Assembly: GCA_032207245.1 (NCBI GenBank)
Contig: CM063505.1
Location: forward strand, 179,699,058-179,763,057
Direction: 5' to 3'
Source of the DNA: Pardosa pseudoannulata
Taxonomy: Eukaryota > Arthropoda > Arachnida > Araneae > Lycosidae
DNA: 64,000 nt
The notes below the pieces were generated by a model that saw only the letters and a list, made by a program, of their open reading frames with translations, made no database searches and was not told the origin of the DNA. Both the position numbers and the translations under genes were made by a program. Below, in pieces: positions 35,621-51,000 of this stretch. Position 1 is the stretch's first letter. The number at the start of each line of letters is the position of its first letter.

Positions 35621-37260
35621 TGATCACTAAGATCAGCAATTACTAAAGATTCCTATGTTATTGAAGAATTGTGCTTTATTCCATTCAGAAAAGAGGTACT
35701 TTTAGCCCAGGGAGAATGCTTTCCTATTTGAGATTTTACAGAAAATTCTTTGAAACTAAGCAAATGCCATGTTCTTATTTAATAAATCTAAGTCACTGCA
35801 ATTACACAAGATAACTATACAGCTAGGATGAGAGAAGATGAGTCTTCTCTTGAATTGATGAGTTACAGGAACTCATCAATTCCCTTCCCTCATCTCTTTG
35901 ACAAGTCCTCTTTAAGTGAAAACAGTCTTGATGAAAACTTGAAGAGAGTTGGAAGGGAATATCATGACTAAATGTAAATATACGATACAATTTACACTGT
36001 TGTAAAATAAATTCCTTATGTACAAAAGTTGTGTGTTCCATGAAGCTGGCTCTAAGCTAAAGCTGTGAAGTTCTAGCAAAAATTTTAGTTTCCTTAGCTA
36101 TTTGGCCATAATCTAACTTTTCATCAAAATGCACAAAACTTGATATTTAAGAATAAAAAACATTAAGATTCTTTAACTTCAGCATAATGGCACAATATTT
36201 TGAGAATTAAACAAGTAGTTAGTAAGCTAACACAGACATGCTGGACATTATGAAACAAGTTAAATGCAGCATTTAAATACCAGTCTTGGGCTTGAATCCC
36301 ACTGCAGGGATAGATGTTTGTAGCTGTTTGAAATCAACTTGACAGTAACTAGTTATTGAAACTATTGTACTAGTGTACATTGTACTATTATACTAGTTAT
36401 CAGCTTAACTAGTTATTGAAAAGCAGGAAGACAAAACATATTAATTCTAACCCAAATAATAAATACTCAGAAAAATATGGAAAGAAAACTAATGCCAAAT
36501 TGGGAGTTTTGTAATTTTATTAGAGAATTATAATATAGAAGATGAAAACATGAGATATATAGTACACAAACTGAATAATAAAGACAAAAATTAGAAAAAT
36601 TTTAAAAGTTAAAGATGTGTTATTTATGAATTTTAAACTTCAGTAACTTTTCAGAAATGAAATATGCGCAATGTATTATGCTTTTAATGGTAATTAAAGC
36701 ATATTAAAACATTTTTATACAACTTTAGAATTCAATATAACTGATCAAGAAAAAATATTTAGATTTGAAATTTAAAAGTTTTTAATGACTATAATAAATA
36801 TAAAACAAAATTTTTGAAAGATAATGAAAGTGAAGCATATTCTAAACATATTAAAGAATTTTTTTTGCTAAAATTAGTCATTATAAAACAGTGACAATGT
36901 TAAATATAAGTTCAATATATTGGAAACTAACTATAATATAATGCTGGCATTACGTTTTGAAAATATTACTGTTCAAATTTCTACTAACAACTTCAAGTTA
37001 AAAAATTCAACAAATTAAATAGTTATATATGTTGTTGACTTTTGTTTTACAGGTTATATAAAAATTTACAAGAAAATCTGGATAGAAGCCTAATAAGCAA
37101 CGAATTCTTAAATTTAATTTTTTAATGATTTAATTCTTGTATATGAGGAATGAGAAGATTGATCTACTATTAGTAATATGTGATGACACTTCATGTAATA
37201 CTTAAAGATCTGTTAAATTGTTAAAATGCATTGCAAATACACAAATAAACTAGGAAGACA
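35621..37260. other. Intergenic DNA between the GC-richer island and the prosaposin 3' end
   Basis: AT-rich, with one SINE copy (36255-36345). No coding exon recognised. Confidence 0.45.
36255..36345 (+). repeat. tRNA-derived SINE fragment, same family as 31325-31447
   Basis: Reads 'gggcttgaatcccactgcag' then 'gatgtttgtagctgtttgaa', which is the B-box and tail part of the SINE in + orientation. The 5' head is degraded. Confidence 0.6.
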
Positions 37261-37261
37261 T

Positions 37262-38750
37262 AAAAAATAAAAAGAAATTTTATTGTCAAATAATAAAATT
37301 GCAAAATAATAAATGTGTTCCAACTTTCTTCAGTTCATGGGAATAGTAAAACCAATTGAAATCCATTGCTAAGAGAAGCATTATTTTGATGGGGGGAAAA
37401 TAACACATAACTTTTCATTATATATAACACTATATACAAATTACTTGTTACATTTTTATAAACAATCCATAACATACATTATTTTAACAGTTTCACACAT
37501 ATAGGTACTTTTGAATGATACTATGCCCAATTATTAAAGATATTTATTAAGTAAAATTGTTCATATTTATGCATTTGTATTTTTAAATGAATTAAGCCAA
37601 ATTTTAATTACATTAAATAATGCTTACATTTGTTTAAATAGTTTGAGATTGATATAATTAGCATACCTTATTTTTAAATCTTTTTCTTAATAACACTATA
37701 TTAAACATATCCTGTATTTTTTTAAAATCATCTTTTAAGTACTGTTCACTTTCTTAAAAAAATAATAAGTACTAATATTTCCATTGCAGTTTCTAATATT
37801 AATGCACTGGTGTAAATATTTATAGGAAACTTTTCATAATAAAAGTATTCTGATAAAAGAAATAAATAAAAAATCAAGATAACATATTTCAAAAAAAGTC
37901 ATTTACTTTTAAAATTCTAACATCTAATATTATGTCAAGTAAATATCACTGATCAGTAATTGTTGCATACATAAATTTATTTACAACTAGATCTTGTTTT
38001 CATTATTGATATAAACAGAAACAATAAAAAGACATGAAACATTAACCATCTATATTAAAGCCTATTTAAAATATATTGAACTATTACAAAGCTGCACATC
38101 TAAACTTTTAAAAATATAAACAGAACAATCAGTGATAAAAAATTTAATTCCATTAAAATAAATGAATTTCCATGTAAATGATAATATTATTTACTTATGC
38201 CTTGGAAACATACACCACTATTAAAAGTTACAGAATTTCCTAAACCCACTCACTCATATAAAGTAGAATAGAAGTTTCTACACAAAAGACAGCCCCAATT
38301 ATCCCATACAACAGAATTCCAATACATTAAAAACTTCCCCAAATCAATAGCTTATAAATTTAGATTTATAAACAAACTGATTTATGCCATTGACATAATG
38401 TTTTTCTAAATACAACTACATATAAAATAAGTTGTAGCAACATACAACACTATTTTCATGACATTTTATTATTCAAACTTCAATGAACATACAACACACT
38501 GCTTAATACAGCTGACATTAAATGACAAAGCATCACAAACAAAAAGTAATAAAAAAAAGTTTAAATACAAACACAAATACTTAAGAATAATTAGCTGCAT
38601 ATTTTACATTGTACAAAAAAGAAATTAAAAACTAAAAGTTTTTCACAACTGCAAGTTTCTGTTCTGCATTGTCCAAGTTTTTAGTAAAAAGTGTTATCAA
38701 GTAGCAATATGGCAAATACAGTGTTTTCAATTAGTTAATAATTTGAAAGC
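37262..38750 (-). other. PSAP: Putative 3' UTR of the prosaposin gene
   Basis: Follows the stop codon at 38751-38753 on the - strand. AATAAA (TTTATT on +) occurs at 37279-37284, a reasonable end point. Other AATAAA words lie closer to the stop (near 37978 and 38465), so the true cleavage site is uncertain. The sequence is AT-rich with no other feature. Confidence 0.4.
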
Positions 38751-38789
38751 TTAATTCTTCCAGAATTTTTCCTTGCAGAACATCTCAGC
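38751..38789 (-). CDS. PSAP: Prosaposin last exon: end of C-terminal saposin-A-type domain
   Basis: The acceptor 'ttttacttttag' is followed by 12 codons AEMFCKEKFWKN and TAA. Phase 0. The Cys and the Trp close to the C-terminus match the end of prosaposins in other animals (KxxWN type). Confidence 0.9.
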   Translation of the reverse strand, partial: AEMFCKEKFWKN

Positions 38790-41700
38790 CTAAAAGTAAA
38801 ACAAAAACGTAAGTAAATCCTGATCAACTACAGATCTGCAAAATATAATTTTTAAAAAGTTTAATTTTATTTATTATTTTGATTCTTTTAACAATTTCTA
38901 ACACTGAAAGAGTAAAATGCATATTTAGATTGAATTACAGCTATTATACTATTGCATAAGTTCACTGAATCAGAATTTTAAAGCATTCTGATATTGATTC
39001 ATGCTTTAGATTTTACTTAAAATACTTAGCACTTTTTTTAAAAAATAAGTACATATGCATAATGATGGGTGGGAATGACTATAATTTTTTTTTAAATCTA
39101 ATCTTAGGAGATATAACAAACAATCTTCCAAAAACAAAATAAATTGGAACAAAAAAAAAATTTAAACAATTTTTTTATTAATTAGTTTGGTTTTATTAAC
39201 ATGTTCATACATAGAGCATCACTGCTATGCACGCAAGGACAAAGCATAATATTCCGTTCAAATACCCAACAAGCTAAAATGCTAAGTGGTATGTCTGTAC
39301 ATGAAAAGCTACTCAAGCACCTTTATATGTCTCAATATATAACATAAGATATTAAGAACTGTTCAAGTAATTCAATTTAACATTGAAATATTAGATGTGT
39401 GTTAGAGAGGATATGTTAGAAGTAAACTAGGTGCTTGCAAAAATGCTGAAGTCTTCTATTATCAAGAAGAAAATAAATAAAATCAAAATTATACTTACTT
39501 TAATTAAACTATCTACCATATTTTATATTTTTAATTTTGTCCAAATTAAAAATATAAAATAGTAATGTAGTTTCCATTTTGATTTAATTTCTCTTATTGA
39601 ATTACCCTGAATTTTTCAAGAACATTCCACTTAATTATCACATTAACATTGTACCCCAAATTTGATAGATATCATAGTATTGTTACCAGTTTACAATAAA
39701 TTAAAAAATCTTTAACTGTCATTTTTTTTTTTTGGGGGGGGGATTAGTAATCTGCAAGATCACATCACCAAGGGTGTTTATAGATGGAAAAAGAATCTCC
39801 AGAAAATTTTACAGATGCAAAAACAAGTATTAATGAAAGATATTTCAGACTGGCAGGGAGAGCGATAATTAAATTATTTCTTTAAAATAATAAAATAAAA
39901 TAACTTAAGACATGAAAATAAGCTAAATATATTTAAAATAATTAAATTTTACTCCCCCTCCCCCCATAATTAAAGATTTTCTGGAATTAATAAAAAAATT
40001 TTATATTATTATTATTATTTTAGATAACTAATATGACAAGCATGCTGTTTAGATCACTGCCTCCTATTTTTTACCCATGTTCAATGAAAATGGTGAATCA
40101 TTTAGTTATAATCTGTAATTGTTGTAATGTCTCACAATCTCCATGGTTTTCATCTCAAAGTATACTGAACCCTCAAAATCATAAATCATCCTTGCCTAAA
40201 TACTTTCCAGAACTGTGTTGTCAAAGTAGTTTACAAAGTTTAAACCTGTTATTTTAAAATCTGGAGTCTAGCAGAATGTATCACAGCAGTTGGGAAATCA
40301 TTTGAAAGTCATACAGAACATGCTGTATTCTTTTATTTAGTTTCAAAGTACATAGAAAATAGTAAGAGAAAATAACTTCTCCAGAAATCCAAAGATAGTT
40401 CAGATACTTTGTTATTATTTTGAATTTATAAATGATATATATAAAGATATTATTCAAACAAGTCTATGTATTTTCTTTTGCTTTGGTGAATCCTACAAAA
40501 GGTTGGCAAATCCACTTAGCTGTATATTATTAAATTTGTTTACTTGAATTTATTACGACAGTTGATACTATAAAGTTTTATATTATAAAAACTTCAACAT
40601 ATGTTAACTGCAGTTTTAGGCATAAAAACATAAAGCCATCTACTCTATATCTTAAAAAAATAAATAAATAAATAAAATAAAATAAACCCTGAAAAATTAT
40701 GTAAATCTTACTTTGCAGGCAGATGCATGAGCAGATGATTTGCACCAATAGGAAGGTCCAAAAGTGCATTTGTTTCCACCAAGTAAATGGACATGTCCAG
40801 GAGTAGCAGGACACAAGTCAATTTCCTGAAATAATATAAATGAAATTAATAAATCAAAAATAAATGCTTAAAATATTTATTTCTCAATAAAAATATTCAT
40901 CATTACTCCCTCCCTCCTGTTTTTAATGTTATTAAAACATTTTCAGCTATTACATGGCTATTTCAACTATTACATTATTATGTAAATAATAACAGTGAAA
41001 TAAACAGATTTGTGTATATGACTCCACTTTTACAGAATTTTCTGACATGAAACTCAGTTGTAACTACTGATCCTTAGTTTTTTCACTCAAAATTCTGGAT
41101 AACAGAAATTATAAATGTCAAAACTCAGAATGTAAACTTCATATTTATCAAACACATAGGTATCCTATGTGTTTGATGTAAAATGATAAATCCTATGTGT
41201 TTGATGTAAAATGATAGGTATCCTATGTGTTACTTAGAAATGTAAAATTACTAGCCACTTTGAACCTGGCCTTTAGTTTGGGTATACATAATTACTGGCA
41301 CTATGTGATTTTTTAAAAACCCTTTAACAGCATGTTTTAATTTCTAATATGTGATAACATATAAAAATACTTTACTTGGTAATATTTACAGTTAGTCAGT
41401 CTACTCAGCTAATTGAAATGGATTCTTTTTAAGATTATAATCATGTTCAATTTTCATGCTACTTCTAAATAAAACAAAATTAAGTATGACACAGGTCATT
41501 CTCAAGCTGCCAGTAGTGATTCTCAGAAAAACTAAAATTGGACAATTATGAAGAATTTGGGAAGGCCAATTAAATTTTCAGTTAAGTTCTTTCTGCATAA
41601 TTTTCATTATATCTGCATACATACAATATTTTTAAATATAATTTTTCTCTAATTTAATTACATTGCAAAATATATTTCAAAACACATAGTAATCAATTTT

Positions 41701-41941
41701 ATCTTGAAATAAATTACTGGTTGCTAAGTTATGAATTAGCTAACCTATATTTTTCAAGTGTAAAATACAGCATTATCAATTATGTACTGCTAACTGCGAA
41801 TTTTTTAATATGTTCATATTACAGGATGAGCAGAAGATGTTTTTATATTATCAGCAACCATCTGGGGGTATCAAAGAATACTAAAATTTAGTTACTCTAC
41901 ATAAAACTATCTGGATTTGTTTAAAAAAATAAAGATTCTCG

Positions 41942-42007
<66 letters not shown>

Positions 42008-45000
42008 TTTTGGAATAAGCAAAGAAATTACTACTAAGTTAAATTTAAATTTATAACTGGTCCTTACTCAACTTTAAAAATAAATGCTTGGCTAAACAAA
42101 CGTTATCAAAATTTAAATAAGGTCATAAAATCTGAAAATAAATTATCCATTTAGATATTTTTGTCGACACATCTGAAGCTATCTCAGATCAGTTGTAAAT
42201 TAAATATAATCTGTCAATGAAATATCACATGTACTGGAGAGTCTATGAGAACTCATTACATTATTAAAATCTACAGACACATTCTTAAATGATGAATTTA
42301 ATAATCATTCATGGTTGAAGCTAGACTGTAATTATGTATAACTTTGATATGAAGTCATTAAACATTGTTTTCAAATATTTAAAATTTATAGCAGGAATAA
42401 TATATGCCAATTTAAAATTAATGAAAATATATCCAACATTAAATTATTGGTTTCTTAGAAAAAGAAAAATATATGTTCATAAATATAATAGTATTTTAAA
42501 AATGTACATTAAACCATGCAACAATGCATAAATCTTGATGATCCCTTTAAGTACAATTTAGAAAATTTCCATCAAGATAGTTCAGAGACAAGCTTGATAA
42601 AAATACTCAATTTTCTGGGTATATAATCTAGGAAAAAAAGTACCCTGATACTTTTCTGAAGAATCCCTGACATATTGTAGTCATACAACATTTCTTAGAA
42701 ATGTGATAAATTTTGATCCAGTAAAGACTACATATCTATTAAGGGTGAGGTATGGCATTTTTTTAAAATTTATATCAGAAAAAAAACTTAATTTTAGGCA
42801 TCAGATAGCTAATTTTTCTAGCGATTTCACCACTTTCAGCTAAAATAGTCAAATTCCTAAAGTCAAAGAGAGTCTCTTTTCCAAATGAAGTGTCTATATT
42901 ACAGTTCAATTTCTCCCCAAATAGTTTAAATCTACACACATATACATATTTATATATGATGCAACTAAAATAAAAGTTTTTAAACAAACTTGAATTGTAG
43001 TAAAAAATTTTAAATAATTTAACATGCAAAATAAATATTAGAAAAGAATTAAATTACCTTAAAATTAAAATAGAAGATTAACTTATTTCAAAAGAAAATA
43101 GCACCCTTTAAAGCTATTTTATAAAATGTAAAAATATTCCTTTAAATTTGAAACAGTTGAAATTTTAAATCTTGGTGTGATAATTGCTCTTTTGGTAAAT
43201 GAAAAACACTTATTCTGAAAGTTTGTGAAATTTAAAAAAAATTACTGATCTTTGCAAAATTTTGAAAGTCTGATAATTTCCTACTTTTTTTTTACTTTCT
43301 GTGATGTGTAGCCATCCTCTATAGATAATTTAATAGAATAATAGAAGAAAAGTATTATACACTTACCTGACATACTTGTTTGCTATTAGCAAGTTGTCCA
43401 ATCATCTGTAAAATGTATGGCCCATATGTTTCCAGCAAAGCACTGCAAGAACTGGCATAAGAAGATGGAAGTACAGTACATACTTTTTCAATTAATTTTG
43501 TAATCTCTTGATCAACATCATCTTCTTCTAACAGCTTGTCAACATAATCAACAACAGTAGTACAGACTGAACATTCATCAGATTTAAAGGGGTGCAAAAT
43601 GCCTAATGAAGGGGGAAATGAAACTAATTACAAGAATATCTACAAATTTATCAATATTTAAAAGATGAAACTATTATTTTTATTTTTTAAACAAAGACTA
43701 GCTTATGCTTCTTTAAGGTGACATCATGTTTCTCTTATTAAATGTAAAACTTGTGTTTTGACTTGGCTTAGAGCACTATGGGCAACTGTTTACTGCTTGA
43801 AACTAACATCTACTGCTCAACAACTCACAAGGTGCCTACCCTGATGTATGCAAAACATTTGTTAAACCATACTCTAGATTCTTGTAGATCTCAACTTTCC
43901 TCAGGATAATGTATTTTTTGCTTTCAATTCCATACCACTCTTCCATCTTTTGATACTTTATAATGGGCTGCTTGCTTACCCCTGGTAAAAGACATCCATC
44001 ATGCTCTATTGAAGAATCCCCTTGATTTTGATCTTCAAGAAAGGGGTAAATATTGCTTGATTTAGTACATCTTTTCCACTTACTAACTTCCATTGAGAAA
44101 CCTGGCAACCTAGGATTCTAGACCTGCACACCAACTACTGCTTGAAAGTATTCTCAAATAGCAATAGCCTTCTATTCTCCAATATTAGATGTGAAAGGCC
44201 AGTATTCAAGTATTGCATACGAGATCGAGATATGAAAACAGATAAAAAATTAATTTATTACATAAATTTCTTTCTTTCATATAACTTTCAGAAAACATAC
44301 AACAAAAATGTAGTACCATATATTTTTTTTCACAATTTTATACATTTAGATACCCATGAGGAACTAACTGAAGCTGGAAGAGCATGTGCAGTATCATTTA
44401 ATTTAAGACTTGGTAGCATCTAAAATTAAGCAGATGCTTGCTCATAAATTAGCTAAGAAAATATAATTCTACACAAACTACATACATATAAATTATACTA
44501 CATATTTTAACAGCCACTCTAGATTATCTAAACATCTACTAATCTGAATAAACTTTGGACCTCAATAGTTATGATTAAGAACCACGAAGACTGTATAGTG
44601 GTTAGTGTATTGTGCTTCCACCTGATTGGCTTGCATATATGTAAGGCTTAGTTGTACTTGTGTTGTCCCCTCATAGGGAGTAATAATAGCTGCCTAGAGG
44701 GTGCTCTCATAATAAATTAGTTGACAAAATCTGCAGCGTTATAGGTCAATGTTAATAAAGACAAGTGCTCTCATACTGGAGAAAAAAAAGTTTTGATTAA
44801 GAAGTTTCAAATATATCTATAATCTGAAAAAATTACAAGCCTCCTGCTTTTTAGTAGTTAAAAAGTGAGAACTAATTTTTAATGGCATTCTTCATATTTG
44901 AAAAAAAAAATCAAATCTTAGCTTTTGCAATTAGTTTATAAGATAATATAACAAAAATTTAATACTTACCAACAGGTTTTTCAAAAATTTTGGGTTGGTC

Positions 45001-48000
45001 TGTACACAATTTTAATTCATAGCACAAAACACTGGGATCTATTTCCTGGGCAAGCAAAACTAACAAAGAACTTCCATATTCATCAACAAAAGCTTCACAG
45101 TTCTTGGCATAAGCTGAAGGTAACACATCACAAATTTTCTTCATTAAATTTTTAACCTCTCCCTGCAAAAATAAAGATTAAAAAATTGTAATGAAATATG
45201 AAAATATTTGCAATATATATGTACATGAAAGTTCCATTGTATTCATTAGATGATAATTACTTGTGATGTTAGTTCCAATTTCATTAGGTAAATTAATTTT
45301 TTGTATTACTTTTTCTTAAATGACCCACTATAACAATTTAATGTTACATAAATTAAAACTTAATTGAACTGTAATTTATTTGAAAGATAAGAGACACAGA
45401 AATATTACTGAACTTAAAAAAAAGTATTTAACAAAGCAAAACACTTTATCAGGGTTGGATCATTGCATAGACAAATGAGACAAATATCTAGGGCCTGTCT
45501 TTTTTTTTTTTTTTTTCCCCTCCCCAAATTGCTATTTTTCAAAAATTTGTAAACAAGGCAGTTTATTTTTCTGTTGGACAACTGTATATATATATTAAAA
45601 AAATAAACAAAAATAAGTTGTTTTTATATACTGAATATATTTAAACTTCCCTCTATCAAATGTATCTCATAAAAAGGTTATTTTCAATATTAAAACTTGT
45701 ACAAAAAAAAGTTACTTATGAAACTTACAAAACAAGTCAGGAAGCAAGAAACTCATAAGTAAACAATTACTAAAAAATTAGCTTACTTAACCCCAAGGAA
45801 TCTTGAAAAACCTTGTGGATTCTAATTCTATGCCTAAAAGAGTAACTGCTGTGATCAACACCAGAGGTGGCTAAACGCTTTTCGAATCAATTGTACTCAT
45901 TATCTTTTTTCCACAGAACTAGAAGTCATATCTTTATTTCACTTTTATACACGCTGTCGGAGACAGATTTTTCTAGAGATATTTTCCCACAGATTTTGAC
46001 CCAGGTGTTACGTGTCTTGTACATAGAATTTCATGCTAGCTGACCCTTCAGTTTGTCCTATCCCTATGATGAAGTGAGAACCTGTCCTCCAACATTATCT
46101 TAATAAAGGTCTTTAGCTGAAACGGTATCATTTTTATGGCCATAATTGCAACCACCCATCGAGAAGTCTGTCTCATTACACACACACACACACATATATA
46201 TATATATTTGTATTGCATAAAATATACGATGATAATTTTTTTTTTAAGTACTTGGTTTTCTAAATGCTGTATTTCTGAACCTTGAAACACATAACACTTC
46301 TATACATCTGATTAATTTCTTGGACCCAACATGTTTTCATTTAGAGGTTTCACAGTAAACAAATAAATATGTAATATATCAAAAATTATTGGCCCTAAAG
46401 ATCTTAAATTCTCCCAATTCATGTTCATTATTTAAAATTTAACTTTTCCAGACACCTAAATGAAATCAAGGACACAATTCATTGAGATTATGTTCCTTTC
46501 ACACTTTTCAAAACTAAAGACTGTATTAAAAAACTATGGTGGACCTTTCTTACACTTTCCGAGCCAGCTGTCATTTCCACAGAAAACTGTGGATATTTGC
46601 TATTTTTATGTCATTGCATGTACATTTTCTGCCACATATAAGTTATAGTTCACAAGTTCTATTTCATGGAAAATTAAACACATGATTATTTCCCTCCTCC
46701 AGACAGTATTTTCACAAATTAGATGCATAGTTTTCTCTTGCCTGTATCAGACATATTCATCAATGCTCTGACTTTCAGATGAAAATATTGAATTTTTTAT
46801 AAATATTTGCCTGATTTTAGCAATCTAGCAAGTTACTTTCCACTACATGACTGCAGTAAAGTTGCATTGCCAAGCATGCACAGCAACTATAAAATATCGG
46901 TTATATCAAATGTGATCAGCGAAGAATAATTTTACCAGTTACCCACATGCACATACATATATAAGCCTGATAAATATTCTACTTCAAATGAATATAGAAT
47001 TAAGGAAGAAGCCTGGACTATCTCTCATTTAAAATAACTTATTAGCAAATTTTTAAGAAACAAAGAATGTTAACCATGAAGGCATAGCTCTCTCTCTATA
47101 TATATATTAAGTATTGTAGTATGTACAATAAGAGGAAAAAATAGTATCATGCACATTTATATGTTGAATTTCTTTTCCCAGATAATCTTAGCACATATGA
47201 AGTGCAGCAAGGAAGGACGGTTTCTGATTAAAAAAGCAGAAAATTGTATCATAATCAATGGAATATATACATAACAGTTGTTACTAATCCCAGATTTGAT
47301 AAGTCATCTTTTATGAATACAAAAACTTGAAAAAATTCAACTAAGAAGGATCATTTATTAAAATGTCTTCTCTTGTAAAACCTGCAAAATCAAGAATGAG
47401 GGAGGAAGAGGCCTGGTCAACTTTACACCAATGGAAATTTGTTAAAGCTTCCTTGCTGAAAAGTACACAAATTGCAGTGACTACTAATAGAATGCAAGAG
47501 AGATGTCTGTTTTCTGATATGTTCATTGTTCAGTTGAAGAGACCCACTCAAGTCCTTTTTATAAATGCAGGAAAATGATTGTAAAATATACTGTTATAAT
47601 ATTTTCTAAACACAAATACTACTTTTTTATAATTTTTTTTAAATATTAGGTCTATTAATACTTTTAAACCTATTAATGACAAATATGCCTTGGTACAAAA
47701 TGTTTAAACACACTACAATAAAAATTATATGAAGGGACCAGTAATACTGATTCTAAATACTAATATAATAAAACAATAAACTTTCCCCAAAAAACTGTGT
47801 AGACCAATGATAATTCTTGTAATCCATGACAAGATAATTTAGATTACTAGCTGTTTACACTAGCCTATTTTCATATCAATTACCTATGAAAATAATGATT
47901 AAAAAAAGCTATTTTACTTTATATTATACTTTTTCTCCCATGCTAAAATTTTATAATACAGTGAAACCTGTATATAACTGTCTATAATAATACAGTTTTT

Positions 48001-51000
48001 GGTCCCATAGAATGCTACCTATAACAACTGTTTTCTATGTTATAACGGTACTATTTAGGATAAATTTCATTGTATGTTGTTATTAGAAAAGACAAATCTA
48101 AAAATGCATTCATCTAGGAATTAAAAAATGTGCTGAGAACAATTACAATAGTTTAATTCTAACCTGAGTGTCTGGATTACTTAATTGATCTTGAACAAAA
48201 TGCAGTGCATACTGACATCCTTGGCATTCCAAGTCTTGAGCTGTAGAAGAGGAAATAATATTTATAAAATTTTTAATAATACAAAATGAGAAAAAAAAAA
48301 CTAACAGTATGTGTTAGGTAAACATTTATTCAAATGAAACACAGAGCATACAGAACTACAATCAATATACACATAAATTTTTGCACTTAAAATCATTCAA
48401 GTGTTAGTTTAAAAATAGTTGACTACCTATCAAACCTATGTAAAAGGAGGATATTTGTTAATTCACAGTAGAAATAAATCTTGGTTAAGAAGCCAACTGA
48501 TGTTATACAAATATTATATTGAGTAACAAAGAAGCTGACAGCCTTTTCTGACTGTCAGCCGTCTGATAATAATTTTAATCTATTAAATTTTAGTAATAGG
48601 AACCCACTAATAAGCAAGCACGGAAGTGTAATATTGAACTGAGATAAAAGTTCAATTTTAATTCAACAGGCATGCAGCAGATAGAGCCCATCAGTATGAG
48701 AATGTGGTTAGTGGGAAATAAATGTACAAAAAATATCTAAACCTTTTGACTGCCATGCTGGAAACTGAGAATTAGCTAGAAAAAAAAAATGTGCATTTAG
48801 AATCAATCAATACACAAAAATTAAAAGTTTAATCAATGTATAAATCTGTAGGGATTTCAAAATCATTAAACATTTTTAATACTTTGAATCATGAACTATG
48901 TATAAATTTATGGATTAAACACAATAAATGTTTATATTACATTATAAAACAGAAGTGCACTATAAGTAGTAAACTAAAAATTAAGTAAATTTCTATGCCT
49001 ACCTACAAATACTAGTGAAATTTAGTAGCATAATGACCTAAAAAACTACATTCATACTATAGATGAATTAGTTAGAATTAAATATCTAACAAACATAAGT
49101 GGTACTTCCAACCAATTTAATCATTAAAAAGTAAACTACAGTGTACAATTATATACTGAATTTTTATTGCAAAGTAATAATTGAATTACAATAAAAAGAG
49201 CATAACTTGGATTTAAAGTGAAAAATCTACTAACAATTTCACATAGCTAGATTCTATAGATATTTTATGTTTAACAACTTGAAAATAAAAGTAACAATAA
49301 TTATACAAATAAATTTAGATAAAGACAGCAAACTTACAAGGGCACACATTCAATGCTGCACAAATCATATCAGGATCCATTTCTTCCATCAATAATGTAA
49401 TCAGAGTTTCTGTATATTGGTCAACAAAGCTTGTACACTTTGCAGACAATGATGAAGGCAAGTATGAACATACTTTTTCTAAGGCACTTTTAATTTCCTC
49501 CTAATTTAAGGTAATAGGGATTAAATGCAAACTTAAACTAGAGTATAGAACATAAAATACAACTTAAAAAGTATATCAACATTTAATTGAATATACTTTT
49601 TATCATTTTTACATCCAGCAATACCAAAGGGATGCACCATCAGCCAATTGTCATAATTGCTGGGGTAATTTTAAATCTTTTATACAAGTTTTCTACAGAG
49701 TATAGAGGAAAACTATGCATGGAATTAACAGTAAGATTTGTGGATAAATAAAAATCTTAAAGCAAGAGGAGTTCTTGTTTACTTAATTTTTTTTTTACTG
49801 TTATGACATTTTTTTATATTACATAATTTTTTTTCTTGAAGATGGAATCTTGAAGCATTTAATATAATGCTTTAAATTTATGTTATTATAAATACATAGA
49901 TCATCTGTACATTATTTCATCATAAGGTTTCTTTTTTTTTTTTAACTTTTATTCCCATGATATATAACTATGTATTTTAAAATACAAGTGTTGTGCTTAT
50001 TTCTGTTCTTATATACAAATACATAAAGAAACTATCAAATTTCACTGTTTTCCCACTGTACAATACAATACAATAAAATATTTTTATGAAACATAATTTT
50101 TGAGCTATTTCAAAATTCCGGCCCAATTTTGTGTAAAAATGTAAATTTTGTTTAAGTAAAAAAACATTTGGTAATTGAAGGATTTAATAAAATTTTATTT
50201 TAATTAAACAAAATGTTCAAACAGGCATTATTTTCCAAAATACACTTCAAATTAGTTTTTAATATACAAAATAATTACAATGGTTACTGTAATAATTTTT
50301 TTTTTTAAAAAGGGTAATGTTTTCTTAAAAATAAGAAAGGAGAATTTTACAATTTTCTACTTAATACTAAGCAATATACACTGCTTAACTGTGGTCATTT
50401 TTTTTTCCTTCTAAGATTTCAAAGAGAATTTAATTTTTATATACATCAAATTCGAATGTTTTTGATTAAAAATATTTTTTAAGGACAAGCATATCAAGAT
50501 GTAAAATCCAAATTGACAAGAAATAAAACGGAAATGACAAAATAACACAGCAAAAAGAATCAAACAAAACTTAAAATGTTCTAGAATATTGTAAACTATA
50601 ACAAGAATTGTAGTTTTAACTTTGGTTGTGAGAAAATGTCACCTACTCATGTTAATAAATGAAATTTCAAAGCAGAATTTAAATTTACACTTATGTGAAA
50701 ATTTAAAAATAAGAACTTGTAATTTTTATATGTTTACTTAGCTATTAAATATATCAGCTATTTAAATACAGTTATTGAAATCTTAATATTCTTTGATATC
50801 TTTAAAAAAGAAATATGTAGTACAAAACAGGATGCAACAGTATGCAGCAAGTATTTAATATAGAATCAAACCTTTTAAAACATGTAGGAATATCAAAGTT
50901 TTAATGATTACTAAGAAATAAACTAGATATCTGAACATTTATTCTGCCTATTAATTTATTTTTATGTAAATAATGTTGTAAATTACAGCTATTAATGATT

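Noticed and set aside
44590..44780. Possible SINE or other element ('tagtggttagtgtattgtgc' ... 'ctcatagggagt')
   Set aside because: Looks repeat-like, but I could not find a second copy or clear boxes in the window.
47363..47578. 71-codon open frame on + in a prosaposin intron
   Set aside because: No recognisable motif or splice context; probably chance or an old repeat.
47958..48060. Possible pogo/Tigger-type end ('cagtgaaacctgtatataac')
   Set aside because: Only one end seen; no matching inverted end or TA duplication could be located.
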